From: Olleya sp. Hel_I_94
GTDB lineage: Bacteria > Bacteroidota > Bacteroidia > Flavobacteriales > Flavobacteriaceae
Reading direction: 5' to 3'
DNA: 64,000 nucleotides
NCBI RefSeq assembly: GCF_007827365.1
Contig: NZ_VISI01000002.1
Span: 377,001-441,000, forward strand
The position numbers and the translations under genes were made by a program. The notes beneath the pieces were generated by a model. The model saw only the letters and a list, made by a program, of their open reading frames with translations, was not told the origin of the DNA and did not search any database. Positions 16,319-26,306 of this stretch are shown piece by piece (position 1 is the first letter of the stretch; each line of letters begins with the position of its first letter).

Positions 16319-18760
16319 TTATTTATTGCCTATTCTGATAATATCTGCAAATAATCCGGAAGCAGTCACATCCGCTCCAGCTCCAGCTCCTTTGACTATT
16401 AAAGGCTGTTCTGGATAGCGTTGTGTGTAAAACATAACAATGTTATCTTTTCCTTCAAGGTTATAAAAAGGATGTCCTTCTGGTACTTCTTGTAAGCCTA
16501 CTTTTGCTTTTCCATTTTTATATTCGGCAACATATTTTAGCTGACATTTGTTGGCTGTAGCCGAAGCATATAGTTTTTGGAAATGTGCTTCGTCATTAAT
16601 TAAAGTATCGTAAAAATCGTCAACTGAGTCGCTATTCAAATTGGCTTCAGTTAAAAATGAATCGTTTGTAATATCTTCAATTTCCATCGGAATTCCATTT
16701 TCACGTGCCAGAATTAATATTTTTCTAGCCACATCAATTCCGCTTAAATCAATACGAGGATCAGGCTCTGTATAGCCTTCAAATTGCGCTTGTTTTACCG
16801 TGTCATGAAAATTCTTTTTATCACTAAAATTATTAAACACAAAGTTTAAACTACCAGACAAAACCGCCTGTATACTAATTACTTTATCTCCAGATGCAAC
16901 TAAATTGTTAAGTGTGTTTATGATAGGTAAACCTGCACCAACATTAGTTTCGTATAAAAAAGGTGCATTATATTTTAATGATAAATCTTGTAAGTTTTTA
17001 TAGTTTGCATACTTGTCCGAACAAGCTATTTTATTACAAGCAACAACAGCAACACTTTGTTTTAAGTAGTTTTCATAAACGGAAGCGACGTCTTTATTTG
17101 CGGTAACATCCACAAAAATGCTGTTTCTAAGATTAAGCTCTATTACTTTTTGATAAAAGCCTTCTATACTAGATTTGTCTGCATGATGAAACGGTTCTGT
17201 CCAATTATTTAAATCTATTCCGTTAGGATTAAAAATCATTTTTCTGGAGTTAGACATTCCAACAATTTTGACATCTAATTTTAGATTCTTTTTTAAAAAG
17301 TTATGTTGTTGTTTGATTTGATCAATTAGTTTTTCGCCAACATTTCCTATTCCTGTAATAAACACATTTAATTGTTTAGTATTGACTTCAAAGAAACGCT
17401 CGTGTAAACTATTTAATGCTTTTTTAACATCACTTTGATTAATAACTGCAGAGATGTTTTTTTCTGAAGCGCCTTGTGCAATAGCTCTAACATTAATATT
17501 GTTTTTTCCAAGAGTACTAAAAAGTTTTCCGCTAATACCTTGGTGACTCTTCATGTTATCACCAATTAACGCTATAATGGATAATCCTTTTTCAACAATT
17601 ATTGGATTAATTTTATGCAGCGAAATTTCGTATTCAAAAGCTGTGTTTATGTTTTGTTCCGCTTGTTCAGCATTACTAACATCTATTCCAAAACAAATAG
17701 AATGTTCTGATGACGCTTGTGTAATAAATATGATGTTTATTTTCTCGTTAGCTAAGGTTTCAAACAATCGTTTTGAAAACCCAGGAATACCAACCATACC
17801 ACTACCTTCCAATGTTAATAAGGCAACATTGTCAATATGACTAATCCCTTTAACCGTTAGATGACTTTCCTTTTTTTGATTAGAAATAATAGTCCCAAAA
17901 GCTTCTGGATGCAATGTGTTTTTGATATGTATTGGAATTGATAGATTTAAAACAGGTTGGACCGTTGGAGGGTATAAAACCTTAGCACCAAAGTGAGATA
18001 ATTCCATAGCTTCTTGATAAGATAAATTAGCTATTGGATATGCTTGTTTTACTAGCTTTGGATTTGTGGTGTACATACCACTAACATCTGTCCAAATCTC
18101 TAATTGGTCTACTTTTAATGCTGCAGCAACAATAGCAGCTGTAAAGTCTGATCCACCACGACCTAAAGTTGTTGTTTCTCCACTTTGTGATTTAGAAACA
18201 AAACCTGGTAAAATTGTAATAAGTTGATTAGCTTTATTAAAATAATCTACGATATTTTTATTAGTTACATCATAATTGACTTCAGCTTTTGTAAAGTTAT
18301 TATTTGTAATTATTAACTCTTGGCTATTTTTTAAAACCGTATTTAGGTTTAAGTCTTCCATGACTTCTGCAATTATAAATGACGACAATAATTCGCCATA
18401 ACTTACTAATTTATCAGATGTTTTAGGAGACAACTCATTAATTAAATAAATACCATTTAATAGTTGTTTTAAGTTTTCAAACGTTGCATCAACTTCTTTT
18501 AAAATAGACTTAGGATTATTAACTAAGCCTTCAATAACTTTAAAATGAATGCTTTTAATTTTTTCAAAAACAGTTAGATAACTTTTGTCTTTTTGTTTAG
18601 CTAACTCACCTGCTTGTAACAATTTGTCAGTGATACCACCAACAGCAGATACAACACACACTATAGGACTAGATAGAGATTCTTTTTGAAGAATAGCTAT
18701 AACTTTTTTTATGTTTTGAGCAGTACCTACAGAGGTACCTCCAAATTTTAATACTTTCAT
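16319..18760 (-). CDS. thrA: Bifunctional aspartokinase I / homoserine dehydrogenase I
   Basis: 813 residues, the normal size of ThrA-type fusion enzymes. The kinase domain (about 1-290) begins MKVLKFGGTSVG and holds TTLGRGGSDFTAAI. Two ACT domains for allosteric control lie near 310-450. The homoserine dehydrogenase domain (about 460-813) has the NAD(P) motif GIGNVGEKLIDQI, then NVGAGLPIIN and the FNNFSDK/GYTEPDPRIDLSGIDVARK catalytic stretch. It does the first and third steps from aspartate to threonine, methionine and isoleucine. It heads the operon and is preceded by a leader peptide and attenuator-like structure, fitting control by threonine. Confidence 0.97.
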   Translation of the reverse strand: MKVLKFGGTSVGTAQNIKKVIAILQKESLSSPIVCVVSAVGGITDKLLQAGELAKQKDKSYLTVFEKIKSIHFKVIEGLVNNPKSILKEVDATFENLKQLLNGIYLINELSPKTSDKLVSYGELLSSFIIAEVMEDLNLNTVLKNSQELIITNNNFTKAEVNYDVTNKNIVDYFNKANQLITILPGFVSKSQSGETTTLGRGGSDFTAAIVAAALKVDQLEIWTDVSGMYTTNPKLVKQAYPIANLSYQEAMELSHFGAKVLYPPTVQPVLNLSIPIHIKNTLHPEAFGTIISNQKKESHLTVKGISHIDNVALLTLEGSGMVGIPGFSKRLFETLANEKINIIFITQASSEHSICFGIDVSNAEQAEQNINTAFEYEISLHKINPIIVEKGLSIIALIGDNMKSHQGISGKLFSTLGKNNINVRAIAQGASEKNISAVINQSDVKKALNSLHERFFEVNTKQLNVFITGIGNVGEKLIDQIKQQHNFLKKNLKLDVKIVGMSNSRKMIFNPNGIDLNNWTEPFHHADKSSIEGFYQKVIELNLRNSIFVDVTANKDVASVYENYLKQSVAVVACNKIACSDKYANYKNLQDLSLKYNAPFLYETNVGAGLPIINTLNNLVASGDKVISIQAVLSGSLNFVFNNFSDKKNFHDTVKQAQFEGYTEPDPRIDLSGIDVARKILILARENGIPMEIEDITNDSFLTEANLNSDSVDDFYDTLINDEAHFQKLYASATANKCQLKYVAEYKNGKAKVGLQEVPEGHPFYNLEGKDNIVMFYTQRYPEQPLIVKGAGAGADVTASGLFADIIRIGNK

Positions 18761-18785
18761 TTCAAATTAATTTAAGATAGGAATT

Positions 18786-18841
18786 GTAGTTAAAAAACTA
18801 CCCAAACGGAAGGATATATAGCTATTAACCCAAAAGGGTAA
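18786..18841 (-). promoter_or_regulatory. Candidate transcription attenuator of the thr operon
   Basis: Read on the minus strand, TTACCC (18841-18836) can pair with GGGTAG (18803-18798), and that arm is followed at once by six T (18797-18792), the layout of an intrinsic terminator. Competing foldings exist: ACCC-TTTT-GGGT (18839-18828) uses the same 5' arm, and GTAGTT-TTTT-AACTAC (18801-18786) uses the 3' arm and the T-run. The 5' arm lies inside the Thr-Ile codons of the leader peptide ORF, so a stalled ribosome would block the terminator. Seen: pairing and positions. Inferred: attenuation. Confidence 0.6.
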
Positions 18842-18881
18842 TGGTCATAATTAACGTAAAAATAGTATGTCTTTTTTTCAT
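18825..18881 (-). CDS. Threonine-operon leader peptide (ThrL-like)
   Basis: An 18-codon ORF on the minus strand encodes MKKRHTIFTLIMTITLLG, with four Thr and three Ile in the last thirteen residues. These are two end products of the ThrA pathway, as in the enterobacterial thrL peptide. An in-frame ATG nine bases earlier (18890) would add three residues. The ORF starts just after a TACATTTG promoter box, ends 64 bp before thrA, and its Thr codons ACC-ATT-ACC overlap the 5' arm of the attenuator hairpin. No sequence match to known ThrL is claimed; codon content, place and hairpin overlap are the evidence. Confidence 0.62.
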   Translation of the reverse strand: MKKRHTIFTLIMTITLLG

Positions 18882-18900
18882 TTTATGCATCTATACCTAT

Positions 18901-18927
18901 CAAATGTATTACTTTTACTTTTATCAA
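18901..18927 (-). promoter_or_regulatory. Predicted thr operon promoter
   Basis: On the minus strand TTG (18927-18925), a 16-base spacer and TACATTTG (18908-18901) match the flavobacterial TTG / TANNTTTG pattern, the spacer being one base short of the usual range. A start site near 18894 would put the leader ORF at the very front of the transcript. Confidence 0.6.
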
Positions 18928-18984
18928 AAAAACTAAACGTCAATTTTTGCGAGATTGATAATTATTAGCCAATATATTATTAAA

Positions 18985-20541
18985 ATGAAAATATTTTCGA
19001 AAGAACAAATTTATGAAGGTGATGCTTTAACTGCTAAAAAACAAGGTATTACATCTACAGATTTGATGGAACGTGCAGGAACGCAAATCTTTAATTGGTT
19101 GCATATGCGTATGCAAGGTGCACAGGTTCCAATTCACGTATTTTGTGGGATAGGTAACAATGGAGGTGATGGTTTAGTCGTTGCAAGGCACTTGACAACT
19201 CATGGGTATAATGTAAAAACTTATATTGTTAACCATAGTACAACACGCTCTAAAGATTTTTTAAATAACTACGAACGCATAAAAAGCACCACCAAAGATT
19301 GGCCTGTTTTATTAAATGATGCTAGTGAATTACCTGCTATAAATGAAAAAGATATAATAGTAGATGCTATTTTTGGTATAGGTTTAAACAGACCTGTGGA
19401 AGGTTGGATTAAGCAATTATTTAATTATTTTAGAGCTACAAAAGCTTTTGTATTATCAATAGATATACCTTCTGGTTTGGCTACAGATACAGCACCTGTG
19501 GATGCAGAGTGTGTGGTAAATGCTGGTTACACTTTAAGTTTTCAGACTCCTAAATTAGTTTTCTTTTTGCCTGAAACCGCAAAATACACTGTACAATGGG
19601 AAGTTTTAGACATTGGTATTGATCCAGAATATCTTTACACCACACCAACCGAAGCGGAATTAATTGGAAAAAATGAAGTCTTACCGTTATATAAGCCAAG
19701 AGAAAAATACAGTCATAAAGGAAGTTTTGGACATGTTTTAGTTATTGGAGGTAGTTACGGAAAAATAGGATCTGTTACTTTAGCTAGTCAAGGTGTACTT
19801 GCAATTGGAGCAGGAAAAGTAACAGCTTATACGCCTAAATGTGGTTACATACCATTGCAAGTTGGTTTTCCAGAAGCAATGGTTATTACAGATGCAGATG
19901 AAGAAATAATCACATCCATAGCATTTGATATACAACCTAATGTCATTGCGTTAGGAGTAGGTGTAGGGACAGATGTTAAGACAATTGATGCTTTTGAAGC
20001 ATTTTTAAAAGTCAATAAAACACCTTTAGTTATTGATGCAGACGGAATTAATATATTAGCTAAAAAGAAAGCGTTATTAAAATTTTTACCAGAAAACACG
20101 GTCTTAACTCCGCATCCTAAAGAGTTAGAAAGATTGGTTGGGAAATGGAAAGATGAATTTGATAAACTTAAAAAGACCAAGGCGTTTTCTAAAAAGTATA
20201 AATGTATTATAATAATTAAAGGAGCAAATACTATAACTGTTTATCAAGATAAATTATATGTTAATGCAACAGGGAATCCAGGCTTGGCAACAGCAGGAAC
20301 AGGAGATGTTTTAACAGGTATAATTTCTGGATTAATAGCTCAAAGTTATGATCCATTAGTAGCAGCTATATTTGGAGTGTATTTACATGGTAAATCTGCA
20401 GATTTATTAGTAGAGGATTTAGGGTATCAAAGTTTTATAGCAAGTCATGTTATTGAAGGTATTCCATTAGCTTACCTAGATTTGTTTAAACAACCAGAGC
20501 AACCAGAAATAGAAAATGCTGATAGCGATTCAAAAAAATAA
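18985..20541 (+). CDS. nnr: Bifunctional NAD(P)H-hydrate epimerase / ADP-dependent dehydratase
   Basis: About 518 residues from the ATG at 18985 (MKIFSKEQIYEGDALTAKK), which matches the usual start of these proteins; an in-frame codon at 18955 is less likely. The N-terminal YjeF epimerase domain has GNNGGDGLVVARHL and the K-rich metal site region AIFGIGLNRPV. The C-terminal dehydratase domain (YjeF_C, ribokinase-like) has KGSFGHVLVIGGSYGKIGS, LVIDADGIN and the catalytic NATGNPGLATAGTGDVLTGIISGLIAQ motif. It repairs hydrated NADH and NADPH. It is divergent from the thr operon and ends at a strong terminator. Confidence 0.96.
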   Translation: MKIFSKEQIYEGDALTAKKQGITSTDLMERAGTQIFNWLHMRMQGAQVPIHVFCGIGNNGGDGLVVARHLTTHGYNVKTYIVNHSTTRSKDFLNNYERIKSTTKDWPVLLNDASELPAINEKDIIVDAIFGIGLNRPVEGWIKQLFNYFRATKAFVLSIDIPSGLATDTAPVDAECVVNAGYTLSFQTPKLVFFLPETAKYTVQWEVLDIGIDPEYLYTTPTEAELIGKNEVLPLYKPREKYSHKGSFGHVLVIGGSYGKIGSVTLASQGVLAIGAGKVTAYTPKCGYIPLQVGFPEAMVITDADEEIITSIAFDIQPNVIALGVGVGTDVKTIDAFEAFLKVNKTPLVIDADGINILAKKKALLKFLPENTVLTPHPKELERLVGKWKDEFDKLKKTKAFSKKYKCIIIIKGANTITVYQDKLYVNATGNPGLATAGTGDVLTGIISGLIAQSYDPLVAAIFGVYLHGKSADLLVEDLGYQSFIASHVIEGIPLAYLDLFKQPEQPEIENADSDSKK

Positions 20542-20561
20542 AAGTAAATAAATTAGAGCAT

Positions 20562-20593
20562 AAAAAAAGCGAACTGAAAAGTTCGCTTTTTTT
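20562..20593. terminator. Bidirectional intrinsic terminator with GAAA loop
   Basis: Perfect stem of 14 bp (seven A, then GCGAACT / AGTTCGC, then seven T) with a GAAA loop, between the convergent nnr and TlpA-type genes. Confidence 0.94.
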
Positions 20594-20614
20594 ATAAAAT
20601 AATTGTACTTAGGA

Positions 20615-21667
20615 TTAAATACCCATAGACGTAAAGTATTCTTTGATTTTTGGATAAGAAGGTCTTGGTGCATCAGCATTAACAATATTTCCGTTTGGAT
20701 CGATTAAGATAAATCTTGGAATAGAGTTAATTTTATAACCTGTAACAAAGTCAGATTCAAAAGCATTATCTGCAAATAATTGAATGCCTCCCATTTCTTT
20801 TTCTTCAATCATCTTTTTCCAACCGTCTTTAGATAATTTAAAAGATTCCTCTTTACTATCTGCTCTATAACCTCTACCATCATCAGTAGATAAACTAACA
20901 AAAGCAATGTTTTTACCTTCGTAATCTTTTTCTAAAGCTTTTAATGAAGGAATTTCTCCGATACAAGGACCACACCAAGTTGCCCATACATCTATATACA
21001 CAAATTTACCTTTTAAGTCAGATAAAGAGGTTGTACCACCTTTGTAGTTTTCATAATTTTCAAAAGTAGGAGATGGTGATCCTGCAGGAAATTCTTCCTT
21101 AAGTTTAATACCACTTAAAACATAACCTTTTAATCCTTTTAACATTGGATCTACTTGCTTTCTAGCTTCTGAAATAATTGTAGAATCTATAGCTTCATTT
21201 TTGTCATAATAAGCAAGCATTTTAGTTTTAATATCCTCTAAACTAGCATCTAAATTTGAAGCTTCAAGATTTTTTAAAGCTTCCACATCTACTAAATCTT
21301 GTTCAAATTTAATTCTATCCACTAAGAAAGTAGATTTTTCAGCACCTTTACCACTAAATTTAATTGACTCGTCAAACATTTTTGCGTCTAAAGTCATTTT
21401 TAAATCCATATCGTTTGCTAAAAATACAGTTGTTTGCTCTTTACCATCGTAAATTCCAAAAACACCAGTAGTTACTTTTAAAGTATCACTAAATGTACCA
21501 TCTTCCATTACTTTAATTGTTTTTTTAAAGTCTCGACCTTGGTATACAAACAAAGAATCGCTGTTTTTATTTTCTATTTTACCAGAAAAAGTGGCGTAAT
21601 CTTTTGGAGCTTCTTTTTTACAAGCAACGATAGATAAAGCTGCTAAGCAAACTAATAGTTTTTTCAT
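20615..21667 (-). CDS. TlpA-family thiol-disulfide lipoprotein with DUF4369 domain
   Basis: 350 residues. A lipoprotein signal ends at VACKKE (Cys16), so the protein is anchored on the periplasmic side. Residues about 25-200 form a DUF4369-type beta domain (FSGKIENKNSDSLFVYQG). The C-terminal thioredoxin-like domain has the redox motif ATWCGPCIGEIPSLKALEKDY (about 229-249) and the cis-Pro segment INSIPRFILIDPNGNIV. The DUF4369-TlpA layout is typical of Bacteroidota envelope thioredoxins, probably reductive toward unknown substrates. It is a single gene. Confidence 0.92.
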   Translation of the reverse strand: MKKLLVCLAALSIVACKKEAPKDYATFSGKIENKNSDSLFVYQGRDFKKTIKVMEDGTFSDTLKVTTGVFGIYDGKEQTTVFLANDMDLKMTLDAKMFDESIKFSGKGAEKSTFLVDRIKFEQDLVDVEALKNLEASNLDASLEDIKTKMLAYYDKNEAIDSTIISEARKQVDPMLKGLKGYVLSGIKLKEEFPAGSPSPTFENYENYKGGTTSLSDLKGKFVYIDVWATWCGPCIGEIPSLKALEKDYEGKNIAFVSLSTDDGRGYRADSKEESFKLSKDGWKKMIEEKEMGGIQLFADNAFESDFVTGYKINSIPRFILIDPNGNIVNADAPRPSYPKIKEYFTSMGI

Positions 21668-21793
21668 TATTTAAATTTTTATTTTCTCAAAAATATATAG
21701 AATAATACAAGTTTTAAAGTATTTGTTTAATTATTAACAAATACTTGCATATTATTTAAGTTATGATGACTTTTGACCAGACAAAAAATACAA

Positions 21794-23302
21794 ATGAATA
21801 CAACTCACATTATATCCTCAAAATCTTTAGATTTAGCAACAATTCAATCTATAATTTTAGAACAAAAGCAATTGGAGTTATCTTCAGAATCTGTTGATAA
21901 AATCAATGAATGTCGTACGTATTTAAATGAAAAACTAAAATCAGAGACGAGACCTATTTACGGTATAAATACAGGTTTTGGATCGTTATATAATGTTAAG
22001 ATCAGTAATGAAAACTTAACAAAGTTACAAGAAAATCTAATGATGTCTCATGCTTGTGGGACTGGAGATTTAGTACCAGAACCTATTGTAAAATTAATGC
22101 TTTTATTAAAAATACAATCCTTAAGTTATGGTCATTCAGGAGTACAATTAGTAACAGTCAAACGTTTAATAGATTTTTATAATAACGATATATTACCTTT
22201 AGTTTATACTCAAGGTTCTTTAGGTGCATCTGGAGATTTGTCGCCTTTAGCACATATGTCTTTACCGTTAATTGGAAAAGGTAAAGTTACTTTTAAAGGA
22301 GCGATATTAGAGGCTGAAAAGGTCTTAAAACAATTTGATTGGCAACCTATTACATTATTATCTAAAGAAGGTTTAGCGTTATTAAACGGTACACAATTTA
22401 TGAGTGCTTATGGGACTTATTTGTTGCTTAAGTCTTATAAATTATCCTATTTAGCAGACCTAATTGGAAGTGTATCTATTGATGCTTTTGATGGAAGAAT
22501 TGAGCCTTTTAATGAATTAATACATTTAGTAAGACCGCATAATGGGCAATTAGAAACTGCAAGTCGTGTTAATGCGTTTTTAGAAGGTAGTCAAATCATT
22601 AGTCAAGAAAAACAACACGTACAAGATCCATATAGCTTTAGGTGTATACCACAAGTGCATGGAGCAACTAAAGATACTTTAGCTTTTGTAGCAAAAACGT
22701 TTGAGACCGAAATTAACTCGGTTACAGATAATCCTAATATTTTTACAAAAGAAGATGAAATAATTTCTGGAGGAAACTTTCATGGGCAACCCTTAGCTTT
22801 AGCATTAGATTATTTAAAAATTGCTATGGCAGAATTAGGTAATATATCAGAAAGACGTGTGTTTCAATTAGTATCAGGATTAAGAGGTTTGCCAGCGTTT
22901 TTAGTTGATAATCCTGGCTTAAACTCAGGATTTATGATTCCGCAATATACTGCAGCAAGTATAGTTAGTGCTAATAAGCAATTAGCATCTCCTGCAAGTA
23001 TAGATAGTATTGTATCAAGTAATGGTCAAGAAGATCACGTAAGTATGGGAGCCAATGCAGCTACACAAGCGTATACTTTAATTAATAATGTAGAGCGTGT
23101 TTTGGCTATTGAGCTGTTTAATGCGTCTCAGGCATTAGCATTTAGAGCACCTTTAAAATCAAGCCAATTTATTGAGCAATTTATTTTTAGTTATCGTGAA
23201 GTAGTACCTTTTATTAAAGAGGACGAAATTTTACATGATGATATCCAAGCTTCAATTGAATTTATTCAAACTTTAGGTATAGATTCTGAAGAGTTATTTT
23301 AA
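21794..23302 (+). CDS. hutH: Histidine ammonia-lyase
   Basis: 502 residues from the ATG at 21794 (MNTTHIISS). The self-formed MIO cofactor triad Ala145-Ser146-Gly147 is in GSLGASGDLSPLAHM, and the catalytic Tyr56 is in PIYGINTGFGSL. It also holds NGTQFMSAYGTYLL, NPNIF and the GGNFHGQPLAL and SSNGQEDHVSMG motifs. It deaminates histidine to urocanate. No hutU, hutI or hutG gene is nearby. Its last nine bases overlap the 3' end of the convergent SpoIIAA-like gene. Related lyases for Phe/Tyr share the fold; the FHGQ segment and overall pattern favour histidine. Confidence 0.93.
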   Translation: MNTTHIISSKSLDLATIQSIILEQKQLELSSESVDKINECRTYLNEKLKSETRPIYGINTGFGSLYNVKISNENLTKLQENLMMSHACGTGDLVPEPIVKLMLLLKIQSLSYGHSGVQLVTVKRLIDFYNNDILPLVYTQGSLGASGDLSPLAHMSLPLIGKGKVTFKGAILEAEKVLKQFDWQPITLLSKEGLALLNGTQFMSAYGTYLLLKSYKLSYLADLIGSVSIDAFDGRIEPFNELIHLVRPHNGQLETASRVNAFLEGSQIISQEKQHVQDPYSFRCIPQVHGATKDTLAFVAKTFETEINSVTDNPNIFTKEDEIISGGNFHGQPLALALDYLKIAMAELGNISERRVFQLVSGLRGLPAFLVDNPGLNSGFMIPQYTAASIVSANKQLASPASIDSIVSSNGQEDHVSMGANAATQAYTLINNVERVLAIELFNASQALAFRAPLKSSQFIEQFIFSYREVVPFIKEDEILHDDIQASIEFIQTLGIDSEELF

Positions 23303-23677
23303 TTCTATAGTCTTATTTAGTATTTGAATTGCCCAAAGTTTAGCGTCTTCAATATCTGAAAATATCTCGAAAGGTTTATTTAAAAATAAACGTTCGATTT
23401 CTGCATTCCTAGCTGCTAGAGTAGTGGATACTACTGCAAATCCTTTTAGGCTTTCAACCTGTGATACGCCTTTATATATTGTAGGATCTACTGCATATGA
23501 ATGTATCCTATTAGTGATATATACAAATGGATTATTTTTAAATGCTACACTAGCAAAATAGATAATCTCATCGGATATGTCCTGATTAAATACAACACCT
23601 TCATTTACTTCAGCAATCATTATATTGTCAGAAACTAATAGCGTGCAAAAAGATAATTTTGTTTTAGTAAAATTCAT
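23294..23677 (-). CDS. SpoIIAA/STAS-like small protein, unknown function
   Basis: 127 residues, cytoplasmic. It has the shape of the short SpoIIAA/STAS-like proteins of Flavobacteria: a strand-rich start (KLSFCTLLVSDNIMIAEVNEGVVFNQD), a FVYITNRIHSYAVDPTIYKG core and an amphipathic C-terminal helix (IEDAKLWAIQILN). Function unknown; STAS proteins often bind lipids or nucleotides or act as anti-anti-sigma factors, but the phospho-acceptor Ser pattern is not clear here. It is transcribed toward hutH and overlaps its end by nine bases. Confidence 0.7.
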   Translation of the reverse strand: MNFTKTKLSFCTLLVSDNIMIAEVNEGVVFNQDISDEIIYFASVAFKNNPFVYITNRIHSYAVDPTIYKGVSQVESLKGFAVVSTTLAARNAEIERLFLNKPFEIFSDIEDAKLWAIQILNKTIELK

Positions 23678-23692
23678 CTAGTATAATTAATT

Positions 23693-23724
23693 AAAAAAGC
23701 TTCACTTAAATTAGTGAAGCTTTT
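23693..23724 (-). terminator. Intrinsic terminator of clpC
   Basis: Stem AAAAGCTTCACT / AGTGAAGCTTTT (12 bp) with a TAAATT loop; on the minus strand it is followed by T. It lies 27 bp after the clpC stop. The arm sequence is nearly the same as in the tRNA operon terminator at 34942. Confidence 0.87.
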
Positions 23725-23750
23725 AATATGATGCAAATATATTTCTAATT

Positions 23751-26306
23751 TTAAGATTCTGCAGGTTTTTCTGCTTTTTCAATAGCAATAGTAATTTCAT
23801 CAGTTTTTGTATCTAAATCCATTACTATTTTATCGCCTTCTTGTAATTTTGAAGTGATAATTTCTTCAGCAAGAGCATCCTCAACGTACTTCTGTATAGC
23901 ACGTTTTAAAGGTCTTGCTCCATATTGCTTATCAAAACCTTTTTCTGCAATAAAATCTTTTGCTGCTTTAGTTAATTTTAGTTTATAACCTAAGCCATCA
24001 ATACGTTTTAGTAGTTTATCTAGTTCGATATCAATAATCTTATTAATATCTTCTTTTTCTAGCGCATTAAATACTATAACGTCATCAATTCTATTTAAAA
24101 ATTCTGGAGCAAATGATTTTTTAAGTGCATTTTCAATAACACTTCTAGAGTTAGCATCTTCTTGAGATTTTTGAGAAGCAGTACCAAAACCTATTCCTGT
24201 ACCAAAATCTTTTAATTTTCTTGCTCCAATATTAGAAGTCATAATAATTATGGTATTTCTAAAATCGATTTTACGACCTAAACTATCAGTTAAATAACCA
24301 TCGTCTAAGACTTGTAATAGCATGTTAAAAACGTCTGGATGTGCTTTTTCTATTTCATCTAAAAGAATTACAGCATAAGGTTTACGACGTACTTTTTCAG
24401 TTAATTGTCCACCTTCTTCGTAACCTACATATCCTGGAGGTGCACCAACTAATCTTGAAATTGCAAATTTTTCCATGTATTCGCTCATATCAATTCTTAT
24501 CATAGCTTCTTCACTATCAAATAATTGATTAGATAATACTTTTGCTAATTGCGTTTTACCGACTCCTGTTTGTCCTAAAAAGATAAACGAACCAATTGGT
24601 TTATTAGGATCTTTAAGACCAGCACGATTACGTTGTATAGCTTTAACAACCTTTGCAACAGCATCATCCTGACCTATTACTTTACCTTTTATTAAATCAG
24701 GTAGTAAGGCAAGTTTGTTACTTTCGGTTTGCGCAATACGATTAACAGGTACTCCTGTCATCATGCTTACAACATCTGCAACGTTGTCTTCGGATACTAT
24801 TTCTTTATGTAGTTTAGTGTCTTCTTCCCATTTTTCTTGTGCAACAGCTAATTCTTTTTCTAAGCGTTTTTCGTCATCACGTAAACGTGCAGCCTCTTCA
24901 TACTTTTGTTTTTTAACAACCGTATTTTTAGTCTCTCTAACGTCCTCTAATTTTTTCTCTAATTCGATTATTTGCTTAGGTACATCAATGTTTGTAATGT
25001 GTACTCTTGAGCCAGCTTCATCCAAAGCGTCAATTGCTTTGTCTGGTAAAAAACGCTCAGTCATATAACGGTTAGTTAACTTAACACAAGCTTCAATAGC
25101 TTCATCTGTATACGTTACATTATGGTGATCTTCATATTTAGCTTTAATATTGTTCAAAATTTCAATCGTTTCTTCTACAGAAGTAGGTTCAACAATTACT
25201 TTTTGAAAACGACGCTCTAAAGCCCCATCTTTTTCAATATATTGTCTGTACTCATCTAAAGTGGTAGCACCAATACATTGTATTTCTCCTCTAGCTAAAG
25301 CAGGTTTAAACATGTTAGAAGCATCTAAGCTTCCTGTTGCTCCACCAGCACCAACAATGGTGTGAATTTCGTCAATAAAAAGAATAACATCGTCATTTTT
25401 TTCAAGCTCGTTCATAACCGCTTTCATGCGCTCTTCAAACTGTCCTCTATATTTAGTACCAGCAACTAAGCTTGCTAAATCTAAAGTAACCACACGTTTG
25501 TTAAATAAAATACGTGATACTTTACGTTTAACAATACGATTTGCCAAACCCTCAGCAATTGCAGATTTACCAACACCAGGCTCACCAATTAACAAAGGGT
25601 TGTTCTTTTTACGACGCGAAAGTATTTGAGACACACGCTCAATTTCTTTTTCACGTCCCACAACTGGATCAAGTTTACCTTCTTCAGCCATAGCTGTCAA
25701 GTCGCGTCCAAAATTATCTAAAACAGGTGTTTTAGATTTTTTGTTACCTTTTGCTCCAGGTGTATTAAATATGTCTTTAGAACCAGAGTCTTCTGCAGAG
25801 GAGTCATCCTGAAATGACTCAGCTTTTGGAGCTCCAGTTATATCTTCGAAGTTATCGTCGTTTGTAATCATAGACTTAAATTGTTCTTTAACGTTATCAT
25901 AATCTACTTTTAACTTATTTAAAAGTTTTGTAGTCGGGTCGTTTTCGTTTCTTAAAATACATAATAATAAATGTGCAGTATTTATTGATGTACTTTGAAA
26001 CAGTTTTGCTTCTAGAAAAGTAGTCTTAAGCGCACGTTCTGCCTGACGTGTTAAGTGCAAGTTTTTCTTTTCGTTAGAAATTATTGTGGTATTAGGATTA
26101 GCAGGACTTAATATTTCAACTTTTCGTCTTAAATGATTTAAATCAATATCCAACGCATTTAAAATATTTATTGCTTTTCCGTTTCCGTCTCTTAATAAAC
26201 CAAGCATTAAGTGTTCCGTGCCTATAAAGTCGTGTCCTAAGCGCAATGCTTCCTCTTTACTATAGGCAATGACGTCTTTTACTCTTGGTGAAAAATTATC
26301 ATCCAT
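23751..26306 (-). CDS. clpC: ATP-dependent Clp protease ATP-binding subunit ClpC
   Basis: 851 residues from the ATG at 26306 ([21 protein letters not shown]); an in-frame start 51 bases upstream would add a non-conserved stretch. Clp-N repeats cover about 4-150, the first AAA+ domain has [15 protein letters not shown] and the second [18 protein letters not shown] motif ([22 protein letters not shown]) lies in the middle region, marking it as ClpC rather than ClpB or ClpA. It unfolds proteins for ClpP. It is divergent from gyrA across a 260-bp region from this start; nothing else is visible in that gap. Confidence 0.96.
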   Translation of the reverse strand: MDDNFSPRVKDVIAYSKEEALRLGHDFIGTEHLMLGLLRDGNGKAINILNALDIDLNHLRRKVEILSPANPNTTIISNEKKNLHLTRQAERALKTTFLEAKLFQSTSINTAHLLLCILRNENDPTTKLLNKLKVDYDNVKEQFKSMITNDDNFEDITGAPKAESFQDDSSAEDSGSKDIFNTPGAKGNKKSKTPVLDNFGRDLTAMAEEGKLDPVVGREKEIERVSQILSRRKKNNPLLIGEPGVGKSAIAEGLANRIVKRKVSRILFNKRVVTLDLASLVAGTKYRGQFEERMKAVMNELEKNDDVILFIDEIHTIVGAGGATGSLDASNMFKPALARGEIQCIGATTLDEYRQYIEKDGALERRFQKVIVEPTSVEETIEILNNIKAKYEDHHNVTYTDEAIEACVKLTNRYMTERFLPDKAIDALDEAGSRVHITNIDVPKQIIELEKKLEDVRETKNTVVKKQKYEEAARLRDDEKRLEKELAVAQEKWEEDTKLHKEIVSEDNVADVVSMMTGVPVNRIAQTESNKLALLPDLIKGKVIGQDDAVAKVVKAIQRNRAGLKDPNKPIGSFIFLGQTGVGKTQLAKVLSNQLFDSEEAMIRIDMSEYMEKFAISRLVGAPPGYVGYEEGGQLTEKVRRKPYAVILLDEIEKAHPDVFNMLLQVLDDGYLTDSLGRKIDFRNTIIIMTSNIGARKLKDFGTGIGFGTASQKSQEDANSRSVIENALKKSFAPEFLNRIDDVIVFNALEKEDINKIIDIELDKLLKRIDGLGYKLKLTKAAKDFIAEKGFDKQYGARPLKRAIQKYVEDALAEEIITSKLQEGDKIVMDLDTKTDEITIAIEKAEKPAES

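Noticed and set aside
18786..18900. Lysine or other riboswitch upstream of thrA
   Set aside because: The region is too short and lacks the multi-helix conserved cores of known riboswitches; the peptide-coding leader explains it better.
23693..23724. Third copy of the 45-bp tRNA terminator repeat
   Set aside because: Only the stem bases AGCTTCACT/AGTGAAGCT match; loop and flanks differ, so it is a similar terminator rather than the same repeat.
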